Translations under genes and position numbers: made by a program
Shown here: one piece after another, positions 1 to 6,291 of the stretch
How the letters are laid out: the number at the start of each line of letters is the position of its first letter
How positions within the stretch are numbered: position 1 is the stretch's first letter
Notes under the pieces: generated by a model
What the model saw: only the letters and a program-made list of their open reading frames with translations
Told to the model about the DNA's origin: nothing
Database searches by the model: none
NCBI GenBank assembly: GCA_902494595.1
Contig: CABUTY010000065.1
Span: 1-7,091, forward strand
Length of the DNA stretch: 7,091 nucleotides
Origin: an uncultured Porphyromonadaceae bacterium
GTDB taxonomy: Bacteria; Bacteroidota; Bacteroidia; Bacteroidales; Muribaculaceae
Direction of reading: 5' to 3'

Positions 1-978
1 GGCCGCACCGTCAACGAGCGCTTTGCCGCCATTACCGGCAAGAAGGCCGATGAGATAAATTTCGTAAGCCCTTCAACACTTGTGAACCAGGTGCCATGGG
101 GACAGGCGTACAGTGCCAAAAACCAGGTTGCCGTGCTTTATGCCTGCGGCGAAATCCAGGATGGCAATGACAATCCTGGATACATAGACTACACCACCCT
201 CGTGCCTGTCATCACCAGACTGGCCGATGACGAGAAGGTAAAGGGAATGGTGCTGAGGGTCAATTCGCCGGGAGGATCGGCGATCGGCAGCGATCAGATA
301 GGAGAGGCCCTCGATTATTTCCAGTCAAAGGGTAAGCCTCTGGCAGTGTCGATGGGTGATTATGCCGCATCCGGAGGCTACTGGATATCGGCCGGCGCCG
401 ACATGATTTTCGCCGACCCGCTCACCATCACAGGCAGCATCGGCATTTTCGGACTCATACCCAATTTAAGCGGTACGGCCGATAAGTTGGGCGTAAGCAT
501 GCAGATGGTTAGCACGAATCCGGGTGCGGTGTTCCCCACCGGCTTCAAGCCTATGGATGAGCGGCAGCTGGCTGTGATGCAGGCATATGTCAACAGAGGC
601 TACGACCAATTCATCAACCGCGTGGCCAAGGGACGCAAGATGAAGCCGGAGGCCGTGAGACGCATAGCCGAGGGCCGTGTATGGGATGCCATGTCTGCTC
701 AGAAAATCGGACTTGTCGACTCGCTTGGAAATATGAAGGATGCCATAGAATGGGTGGCCCGGAAGGCCGACATATACAGCAAGTATGAAGTATCGCTCTA
801 TCCCAAGTTTGAACCCTCATTCTGGGATATTGTGATGCAGAGCAACAGCGCCATGGCTGAGGGTGTGGCGAAAATTACCGCCCCGAAACCCGAGGAGATG
901 CTGATGGCAAGGATGCGCGAGATACTTAGCCGTAACAGGGTGCAGGCCCTCATGCAGCAGATTAAGATATCCTTGTAG
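1..978 (+). CDS. sppA: Signal peptide peptidase SppA (67K type), C-terminal part, 5' end outside window
   Basis: Membrane-bound serine protease that degrades signal peptides left in the inner membrane after secretion. The reading frame is open from base 1, so the gene enters from the left; the visible 325 residues are the C-terminal half of a protein usually near 590 residues. The nucleophile motif DYAASGGYWIS is clear: its Ser is codon 370-372 (residue 124 of the fragment). It is preceded by the VNSPGGSAIGSDQI segment typical of ClpP-fold S49 peptidases and followed by TGSIGIFG. In the 67K SppA family the general-base Lys lies in the N-terminal repeat, so it would be outside this window and cannot be checked. 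The GTG at 82 is an internal Val, not a start, because homologous sequence continues upstream of it. The gene ends 61 bases before lpxK in the same direction, so co-transcription is plausible. The family call is firm. Confidence 0.95.
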   Translation, partial: GRTVNERFAAITGKKADEINFVSPSTLVNQVPWGQAYSAKNQVAVLYACGEIQDGNDNPGYIDYTTLVPVITRLADDEKVKGMVLRVNSPGGSAIGSDQIGEALDYFQSKGKPLAVSMGDYAASGGYWISAGADMIFADPLTITGSIGIFGLIPNLSGTADKLGVSMQMVSTNPGAVFPTGFKPMDERQLAVMQAYVNRGYDQFINRVAKGRKMKPEAVRRIAEGRVWDAMSAQKIGLVDSLGNMKDAIEWVARKADIYSKYEVSLYPKFEPSFWDIVMQSNSAMAEGVAKITAPKPEEMLMARMREILSRNRVQALMQQIKISL

Positions 979-1039
979 TGCCGCTTACTGCGAAATCATA
1001 ATGGAGATATAGGATAAAGAAGAAACACGTGTCGTAACA

Positions 1040-2122
1040 ATGGTAAAGCGCGAACAAGTCATAACATGGTTGCTGACGCCGCTGTCGTGGATTTACGGCG
1101 GCATTATGGCTCTGCGCAACTGGCTGTTCGACAATAAGGTGCTCAGTCAGTCTGAATATGATGTTCCGGTGGTCAGTGTCGGCAATATCACTGTCGGTGG
1201 CACCGGCAAGACCCCTCATGTGGAGTATATACTCTCCTGCATGGCGTCGGACTACAATATAGCAGTGTTGAGCCGTGGCTACAAGCGCAAGACTCGCGGT
1301 TTCCTGATGGCTAACTCGCACAGCACCCCGGAAAGCATCGGCGACGAACCGCTGCAGATCTACCGTAAATTCGGAATGCGTGTCAAGGTGGCCGTTTGCG
1401 AAAAGCGCAAGAAAGGAATCTGCGAGCTCCTGCGGCAATATCCCGACATACAGATGATATTGCTCGACGACGCTTTCCAGCACAGGTATGTAAAGCCAAG
1501 GGTGTCGATACTCCTTACTGACCACAGCCATCCTATCTATAAGGACCGCATTCTTCCGCTGGGACGCCTGCGCGAGAGCTGGCGACAGGTAGAGCGTGCC
1601 GACATGGTGGTGGTCACCAAGTGTCCCGACTCAATGCAACCTATTGACTACCGGCTCTTCTCCAAAGACCTCGAGATCCGCCCTTATCAGGGACTCTATT
1701 TCTCGACAATATCTTATGGAAGCATCATGCCGGTCTATCCCGACGACGAGCCCTACAACGTGAACCTTTCGGCATTGACACACGACGACAGCGTGCTGCT
1801 GTTGACAGGCATTGCGAATCCGCGAAACTTCGTGCGATATTTCAGGAATTATCCTTTCAAGGCTACGGTGTGCCATTATGACGACCACCACGACTTCTCG
1901 CGCAAGGATATAGCCGATATAGAGAAGAAGTTCAATTCGCTGACAGGAAAGCGTAAGATGATTCTCACCACGGAGAAAGATGCCGTGAGACTTGCATATA
2001 ACCCCTACGTGCCGCACAGACTGAAACAGCTGATGTATTATCTGCCCATTTCTGTGCGTATGAAGCAGGGCCTCGACAGCAACGACTTCATCTCCGACAT
2101 AATCAAGCGTACCGGACTCTGA
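1040..2122 (+). CDS. lpxK: Tetraacyldisaccharide 4'-kinase LpxK
   Basis: Transfers the ATP gamma-phosphate to the 4' position of the tetraacyl disaccharide 1-phosphate to give lipid IVA, at the inner face of the inner membrane. The 360-residue product is slightly longer than the E. coli enzyme (328). A hydrophobic N-terminal segment (residues about 8-25, LLTPLSWIYGGIMAL) fits the membrane-associated helix of the family. The P-loop is SVGNITVGGTGKTP (46-59). Next come LSRGYKRKTRG (77-87), GDEPLQIY (101-108), the second nucleotide-site motif LLDDAFQHR (141-149), DDHHDFS (281-287) with the expected catalytic His, and TTEKDAVRL (310-318). All key motifs are intact. The ATG at 1040 gives the normal N-terminus; no Shine-Dalgarno is evident, as usual in Bacteroidetes. 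It lies 61 bases after sppA and is followed by the longest intergenic gap in the window. Confidence 0.97.
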   Translation: MVKREQVITWLLTPLSWIYGGIMALRNWLFDNKVLSQSEYDVPVVSVGNITVGGTGKTPHVEYILSCMASDYNIAVLSRGYKRKTRGFLMANSHSTPESIGDEPLQIYRKFGMRVKVAVCEKRKKGICELLRQYPDIQMILLDDAFQHRYVKPRVSILLTDHSHPIYKDRILPLGRLRESWRQVERADMVVVTKCPDSMQPIDYRLFSKDLEIRPYQGLYFSTISYGSIMPVYPDDEPYNVNLSALTHDDSVLLLTGIANPRNFVRYFRNYPFKATVCHYDDHHDFSRKDIADIEKKFNSLTGKRKMILTTEKDAVRLAYNPYVPHRLKQLMYYLPISVRMKQGLDSNDFISDIIKRTGL

Positions 2123-2164
2123 TGTGATTCCCGTTATAGTATGGAAACAAAGTCAATGTGCATT

Positions 2165-2196
2165 TTGTAGGTACGCGCCATGGCGCGTACCTACAA
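2165..2196. repeat. Perfect 32-base palindrome (REP-like inverted repeat)
   Basis: The left arm TTGTAGGTACGCGCCA (2165-2180) is followed directly by its exact reverse complement (2181-2196), with CCATGG at the centre and no spacer. The pairing stops at 2164/2197 (T opposite T). As single-stranded RNA or DNA it would form a stem of about 14 pairs closed by a CATG loop. It starts 43 bases after the lpxK stop and ends 163 bases before the PNP start. No T-run follows on either strand, so it is not a classical intrinsic terminator, although it could still stabilise the lpxK 3' end. A dispersed extragenic palindrome is the most likely identity, by inference; only one copy is in this window. Confidence 0.8.
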
Positions 2197-2359
2197 TCGC
2201 ACCCACATAATGCACAAATACTTTCTGTTTCACCTATAAAGGATTGAACATCTTCAGAGGTCATATATGTTATAACTAAAGGGAATTTCCGCGATAGACG
2301 GATTCCTCTTGTTGCCCGAATGAGGCGCATACCTTATCCGGGACTAATAAATCAATACG
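2197..2359 (+). other. Leader region upstream of the PNP gene with a bulged hairpin and possible promoter
   Basis: This non-coding AT-richer stretch precedes the PNP-thiL-aguA-aguB run and is the natural place for its promoter. A short hairpin is visible at 2282-2306: GGAAT and CCG pair with CGGATTCC, leaving a TT bulge and a 7-base loop; no T-run follows it. For the Bacteroidetes sigma consensus (TTTG, about 19-21 bases, then TAnnTTTG) the best match I found is CTTG at 2308-2311 with TACCTTAT at 2330-2337. Spacing is 18 bases and the match is imperfect, so this promoter is only a suggestion. No Shine-Dalgarno is visible; the bases just before the ATG are AT-rich (AATAAATCAATACG). No convincing small gene or riboswitch was recognised. 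Confidence 0.35.
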
Positions 2360-3184
2360 ATGGAAAAGAACTATTTGGAGAAAATTCAGGAAACCGCCGA
2401 CTATATCCGCGCGGCGGTGGGGGAGATGCCGGCAATAGGCATAATCCTCGGCACAGGTCTCGGCGACCTTGTGAACCATATCGAGATTACGAAGGAAATA
2501 GCATATAAGGATATACCGAATATGCCGGTATCTACGGTGGAAGGCCATAGCGGCAAACTGATTTTCGGTAATCTGGGCGGCAAATATATCGTAGCCATGC
2601 AGGGTCGTTTCCACTACTACGAGGGTTACGACATGAAGGAGGTCACTTTCCCTGTTCGCGTCATGAAGAACATGGGAGTGGAGACTCTCTTTGTGAGCAA
2701 TGCCGCCGGAGGAATGAACAAGGAGTTCAAGGTGGGGGATGTGATGGTGATTACCGACCACATCAATCTGTTCCCTGAGAATCCGCTTCGTGGTAAGAAT
2801 TACGAGGAACTCGGGCCGCGTTTCCCGGCGATGACCGAGGCTTATTCCAAGGCTATGGTAGCCATGGCCGACGCTATAGCCGAGGAAGACAACATAGAGC
2901 TGATGCATGGCGTGTATGTAGGGACTCCGGGCCCGACATTCGAGACGCCCGCCGAATATGAGTATTTCCGCGTGATAGGCGGTGATGCTGTGGGCATGTC
3001 GACAGTGCCCGAGGTGATTGTGGCAAATCATGCAGGCATGAAGGTGTTCGGCGTATCGGTAATCACCGACCTCGGCGGCAAGGACATCACGGAAGTGCCT
3101 ACCCATGAGGAGGTGCAGAAGGCTGCCGTAAAGGCTCAGCCTGTCATGACACACGTCATCAAGAAAATGCTCCAGCGTCTCTGA
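2360..3184 (+). CDS. punA: Purine nucleoside phosphorylase, trimeric (NP-I) type
   Basis: Cleaves purine nucleosides with phosphate to a free base and ribose 1-phosphate in the cytoplasm (purine salvage). The 274 residues match the usual length of the homotrimeric PNP family. Visible motifs are the phosphate loop ILGTGLGDL (29-37), EGHSGKL (61-67), the phosphate/ribose segment MQGRFHYYEGY (80-90) with Arg83, His85 and Tyr87, SNAAGG (113-118), TFETPAEYEYFRVIGGDAVG (193-212) with Phe194 and Glu195, MSTVPEV (213-219), and THEEV (248-252), whose His249 corresponds to the ribose-site His of the human enzyme. At the place where human PNP has the base-recognising Asn243 (SLITN), this protein has Asp237 (SVITD), which could widen specificity beyond 6-oxopurines; that is inference. 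Start at ATG 2360. It is followed 16 bases later by thiL and is probably the first gene of that run. Confidence 0.95.
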   Translation: MEKNYLEKIQETADYIRAAVGEMPAIGIILGTGLGDLVNHIEITKEIAYKDIPNMPVSTVEGHSGKLIFGNLGGKYIVAMQGRFHYYEGYDMKEVTFPVRVMKNMGVETLFVSNAAGGMNKEFKVGDVMVITDHINLFPENPLRGKNYEELGPRFPAMTEAYSKAMVAMADAIAEEDNIELMHGVYVGTPGPTFETPAEYEYFRVIGGDAVGMSTVPEVIVANHAGMKVFGVSVITDLGGKDITEVPTHEEVQKAAVKAQPVMTHVIKKMLQRL

Positions 3185-3200
3185 TAATAATTCTGAATTG

Positions 3201-4244
3201 ATGAATGACAAGTCTACCGAAATATCCCAACTGGGAGAGTTCGGACTCATAGAGAGATTGACCAAGGATTTTCCCTTGGTCAATCCTTCAAGCAAGAAGG
3301 GAATCGGCGATGATGCGGCCGTTCTGTCGTTTGGCGACAAGGAGGTTCTGGTCACTACTGACCTCCTCCTCGAAGGGATACATTTCGACCTTCGGTATGT
3401 GCCTTTGAAGCATCTTGGCTACAAGGCCGCGATAGTGAATTTCAGCGACATATATGCCATGAACGGCACGCCGCGCCAGATTACTGTCAGCCTCGGTGTG
3501 TCGAGCCGTTTCACCGTGGAACATATCGAGGAACTCTATTCCGGCATACGTCTTGCATGTGAATTGTATGGAGTGGATCTTGTAGGCGGCGACACATCGG
3601 CATCGGTGACGGGTCTGGTGATAAGCGTCACGTGTATAGGCGAAGCTGCCAAGGAGGATATAGTGTACAGAAGCGGAGCAAAGCCTACCGACATAATATG
3701 TGTCAGCGGCGACCTTGGAGCGGCCTATATGGGTCTTCAGCTCCTCGAACGCGAGAATGCCGTGGCGGCTCAGTCTGACTCGAAAGTCCCCTTCGAGCCT
3801 GATTTCACAGGCAAGGAGTATATCCTTGAGCGTCAGCTAAAGCCAGAGGCCCGCAGGGATGTGATAAAGGAGCTGCGTGAACGCGGTCTTCATCCCACGA
3901 GCATGATGGATGTCAGCGACGGCCTGTCGTCGGAACTGCTGCACATATGCAAGGCCTCTAATGTGGGTTGCCGTGTATATGAGGACAGAATACCGATTGA
4001 TTACCAGACGGCCGTGATGGCAGAGGAACTGAACATGAATCTTGTCACGGCGGCCATGAACGGCGGCGAAGACTACGAGTTGCTGTTTACCTTGCCGCTG
4101 GCCGACAACGAAAAGATAGAGAAGATTCCGGGCGTCAAGATGATAGGATATATCACGGAGCCGTCGCTGGGGGCAGCCATGGTTACGCGCGACGGCGGCG
4201 AGATGGAAATCCGCGCTCAGGGCTGGAACGCATTTAAGAAATAG
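3201..4244 (+). CDS. thiL: Thiamine-monophosphate kinase ThiL
   Basis: Phosphorylates thiamine monophosphate with ATP to thiamine diphosphate, the last step of cofactor synthesis, in the cytoplasm. The 347-residue protein shows the PurM/AIR-synthase-like fold signatures: GIGDDAAVL (34-42), VTTDLLLEGIHFDL (51-64) with metal and substrate Asp residues, NFSDIYAMNGTP (80-91), VGGDTSAS (128-135), VSGDLGAAYMGLQLL (168-182), MDVSDGLSSELLHIC (236-250) and MNGGEDYELLFT (286-297). The segment about 184-210, before the RQLKPEAR motif, is somewhat longer than in E. coli ThiL (325 residues). ATG 3201 is chosen; a TTG lies directly before it at 3198 and would only add one residue. The start is 16 bases after the PNP stop, suggesting co-transcription. 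A strong inverted repeat lies inside the first 30 codons (separate entry). No TPP riboswitch was recognised upstream. Confidence 0.96.
   Translation: MNDKSTEISQLGEFGLIERLTKDFPLVNPSSKKGIGDDAAVLSFGDKEVLVTTDLLLEGIHFDLRYVPLKHLGYKAAIVNFSDIYAMNGTPRQITVSLGVSSRFTVEHIEELYSGIRLACELYGVDLVGGDTSASVTGLVISVTCIGEAAKEDIVYRSGAKPTDIICVSGDLGAAYMGLQLLERENAVAAQSDSKVPFEPDFTGKEYILERQLKPEARRDVIKELRERGLHPTSMMDVSDGLSSELLHICKASNVGCRVYEDRIPIDYQTAVMAEELNMNLVTAAMNGGEDYELLFTLPLADNEKIEKIPGVKMIGYITEPSLGAAMVTRDGGEMEIRAQGWNAFKK
3256..3285 (+). other. Strong hairpin inside the 5' coding region of thiL
   Basis: GATTGACCAAGG (3256-3267) and CCTTGGTCAATC (3274-3285) are exact reverse complements, giving a 12-pair stem with a six-base loop (ATTTTC). 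It begins 55 bases after the thiL ATG and covers codons 19 to 29, between the N-terminal EFGLIERL helix and the conserved GIGDDAAV motif. The complementarity is seen directly. Any effect on translation or mRNA stability is inference. No T-run follows, so it is not a standard terminator. Confidence 0.7.
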
Positions 4245-4257
4245 GATATTGCAGGAT

Positions 4258-5361
4258 ATGGAAAGCAGGGTGTTGGAAGGAATGCGCAAGAGGATGCCGG
4301 CGGAATGGGAGGATCAGGAAGCAGTAATGGTGGCTTTCCCTCATGAAGACACCGACTGGGGCGATATAATCGAAGAGGCCCGCGAACAGTTCACGCGCCT
4401 TATCTATGCCTTGAGCTTTTACGGCGAGAGGGTGCTTGTGATTACCCGCAGCAAGGCTTCCACTGAAGAATGGCTGCGCTCATGGTTCGAAAACGAAATA
4501 GGCGACAGAAGAAGCCTTGAGCGAGTCACCGTTATCGAAACTCCTATCAACGACACCTGGACACGCGATTATGGGCCGCTGTCGATAGTCGATACCGACA
4601 CAGGAAAGCCATACGTATGTGATTTCGGATTCAACGGCTGGGGACTGAAGTTCGAGGCTGACCTTGACAATGAGGTCAACCACCGACTCATGGAAAGCGG
4701 CGTGATAGACAAGAATAAGTATATAGACTGCCGCGACTTTATTCTCGAGGGGGGATCGCTGGAAACTGACGGCAAAGGAACCCTCCTTACCACCAGCGAA
4801 TGTCTACTGAATCCTAACCGAAATCCTACATATTGCAGGGAGGAGATAGAGGGCCTGCTGCGCGAGCGTCTCGGCTTCACCCGTATCCTATGGCTTGACC
4901 ATGGCCATATTCCCGGTGATGACACCGACTCCCATATTGACACGCTGTGCCGGCTGGCCCCCGACGACATTATCCTCTACACATCGTCGGGCGAGGATAA
5001 TGACCCATGTCATAAGGAACTGGAACTGATGCGTGAACAGCTCGCATCCTTCCGCACTCCCGCAGGAAGGCCTTATCATCTTGTGGAGCTCCCTCTCCCC
5101 GACACGATACGCGATGAGGAAGGGAACAGGCTGGCGGCAACTTATGCCAATTATCTCGTCACCCCAAGGTGCGTGTATGTGCCATCCTACGGTCAGCCGC
5201 ACAAGGACCGTCTTGCCGTGATGACCCTTCAGATGGTATACACGTCCCGTAAGGTCGTGCCCGTCAACTGCCGCACGCTCATAACTCAGGGAGGCTCACT
5301 GCACTGTTCCACGATGCAGCTCTATCCCGGTACGGTCAATATCAGGAATAACAGTAGGTAA
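4258..5361 (+). CDS. aguA: Agmatine deiminase (peptidyl-arginine deiminase family, cytoplasmic)
   Basis: Hydrolyses agmatine to N-carbamoylputrescine and ammonia. The 367-residue protein carries the guanidino-group-modifying (pentein) signatures: PAEWEDQEAVMVAFPHEDTDW near the N-terminus (14-34), NDTWTRDYGPLSIVD (98-112), FNGWGLKF (125-132), FILEGGSLETDGKGTLLTT (161-179), DDTDSHIDTLCRL (221-233) with the catalytic His226, and QGGSLHC (344-350) ending in the nucleophile Cys350. No signal peptide or C-terminal sorting domain is seen, so it is not like the secreted P. gingivalis peptidylarginine deiminase. The SHID version of the His motif (others have GHVD) resembles the H. pylori/Bacteroidetes branch, from memory. 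ATG 4258 is chosen, 13 bases after thiL; an in-frame TTG at 4249 is less likely. The next gene encodes the following enzyme of the pathway, which strongly supports the agmatine assignment. Confidence 0.93.
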   Translation: MESRVLEGMRKRMPAEWEDQEAVMVAFPHEDTDWGDIIEEAREQFTRLIYALSFYGERVLVITRSKASTEEWLRSWFENEIGDRRSLERVTVIETPINDTWTRDYGPLSIVDTDTGKPYVCDFGFNGWGLKFEADLDNEVNHRLMESGVIDKNKYIDCRDFILEGGSLETDGKGTLLTTSECLLNPNRNPTYCREEIEGLLRERLGFTRILWLDHGHIPGDDTDSHIDTLCRLAPDDIILYTSSGEDNDPCHKELELMREQLASFRTPAGRPYHLVELPLPDTIRDEEGNRLAATYANYLVTPRCVYVPSYGQPHKDRLAVMTLQMVYTSRKVVPVNCRTLITQGGSLHCSTMQLYPGTVNIRNNSR

Positions 5362-5391
5362 ATAATTTTGAACCGTTACTTAAAATCACAT

Positions 5392-6291
5392 ATGTCAGCA
5401 TCAAAGATAAAGGTAGGGATAGTGCAGCATTCGTTCAGTGATGATGTGGAGACCAATCGGTCGCGCAATCTCACGGCGATAGAGAGTCTTGCTGCTGAAG
5501 GGGCACGGCTGATAGTGCTGTCGGAACTTCACGACACGCTATATTTCTGTCAGACCGAGGATGTCGACAACTTCGACTATGCCGAAGAGATACCGAGCGA
5601 CTTCACGGAGTTTTATTCAGCTGCGGCGGCCTCCAACAATGTGGTCTTGGTGGGGTGTTTGTGCGAGCGTCGTGCACCGGGACTATACCATAACACGGCC
5701 ATGGTGTTCGATACCGACGGAAGCCTCGCCGGCAAATACCGCAAGATGCATATTCCCGATGACCCCGGCTTCTACGAGAAGTTTTATTTCACACCGGGCG
5801 ACATGGGTTTCATGCCCGTGGAGACGAGTCTGGGCAAGTTAGGAGTCCTTGTATGCTGGGACCAATGGTATCCGGAAGCGGCGCGTCTTATGGCGCTTGC
5901 CGGGGCCCGTATGCTCATATATCCCACGGCCATAGGTTGGAACCCCGATGACAGCCAGGATGAGAAAGACCGACAGCGTGACGCGTGGATTACAATCCAG
6001 CGCAGCCATGCCGTAGCCAACGGGCTGCCCGTGATAAGTGTCAACAGAAACGGCTTTGAGGAAGACCCGTCGGGACAGACGAGCGGAATAGACTTCTGGG
6101 GGAGCAGTTTCGTGGCCGGACCGCAGGGTGAATTGCTGTTCATGGCTCCCGACAACGGGCCGTGCGAGGCTATGGTGGAAGTGGATATGACACGTTCGGA
6201 GGATGTGCGCCGCTGGTGGCCATTCTTCAGAGACCGCCGTATAGACCACTATGGCGACCTTCTTCAGCGCTGGCGCGACAAAACCACGTAA
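5392..6291 (+). CDS. aguB: N-carbamoylputrescine amidohydrolase (nitrilase superfamily)
   Basis: Hydrolyses N-carbamoylputrescine to putrescine, carbon dioxide and ammonia, completing the AguA-AguB route that supplies polyamines. The 299-residue cytoplasmic protein has the complete nitrilase triad: Glu45 in VLSELHD, Lys118 in KYRKMHIPDDP and Cys155 in VLVCWDQWYPEAAR. The CWDQWYPEAAR form and the PDDPGFYEKFYFTPGD segment (122-137) are characteristic of carbamoylputrescine amidases rather than other nitrilases. Further family sequence is AIGWNP (180-185), HAVANGLPVISVNRNG (206-221) and FWGSSFVAGPQG (235-246). ATG 5392 gives the usual short N-terminus (MSASKIKVGIVQ); an in-frame TTG at 5368 would add eight residues unlike the family. 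It starts 30 bases after aguA. Its last 28 bases overlap the convergent permease gene. Confidence 0.95.
   Translation: MSASKIKVGIVQHSFSDDVETNRSRNLTAIESLAAEGARLIVLSELHDTLYFCQTEDVDNFDYAEEIPSDFTEFYSAAAASNNVVLVGCLCERRAPGLYHNTAMVFDTDGSLAGKYRKMHIPDDPGFYEKFYFTPGDMGFMPVETSLGKLGVLVCWDQWYPEAARLMALAGARMLIYPTAIGWNPDDSQDEKDRQRDAWITIQRSHAVANGLPVISVNRNGFEEDPSGQTSGIDFWGSSFVAGPQGELLFMAPDNGPCEAMVEVDMTRSEDVRRWWPFFRDRRIDHYGDLLQRWRDKTT

Noticed and set aside
962..1531. A 189-codon minus-strand open frame opposite the 5' part of lpxK.
   Set aside because: It overlaps intact LpxK motifs, has no recognisable family features, and is best explained as a shadow of lpxK codon use.
2141..2170. A nine-codon reading frame just after lpxK, ending inside the palindrome.
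   Set aside because: It is too short, has no run of regulatory codons such as His or Arg, and has no ribosome-binding signal to suggest a leader peptide.
2165..2196. The palindrome as an intrinsic terminator for lpxK.
   Set aside because: No T-run follows the stem on the plus strand (TCGCACCC follows) or on the minus strand, so the classical form is not met.
2320..2508. A 62-codon plus-strand frame beginning upstream of PNP and overlapping its start.
   Set aside because: The translation is Arg/Gly-rich with no family features and most of it lies in a wrong frame of PNP, so an upstream regulatory ORF is not supported.
2276..3355. A 359-codon open frame on the minus strand opposite the PNP gene and the start of thiL.
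   Set aside because: It is antisense to a well-supported PNP gene, its translation is rich in His, Leu and Arg with no recognisable domain, and such long shadow frames are common opposite genes with biased third positions.
4749..4754. A run of six G in aguA as a possible phase-variation or frameshift site.
   Set aside because: The tract is short, the frame is intact through the conserved EGGSL motif, and Bacteroidetes phase variation normally uses invertible promoters, so there is no real support.
5368..5391. TTG codons at 3198, 4249 and 5368 as starts of thiL, aguA and aguB.
   Set aside because: In each case an ATG lies 3 to 24 bases downstream in frame and gives the family-like N-terminus, and the extra residues are not family-like.
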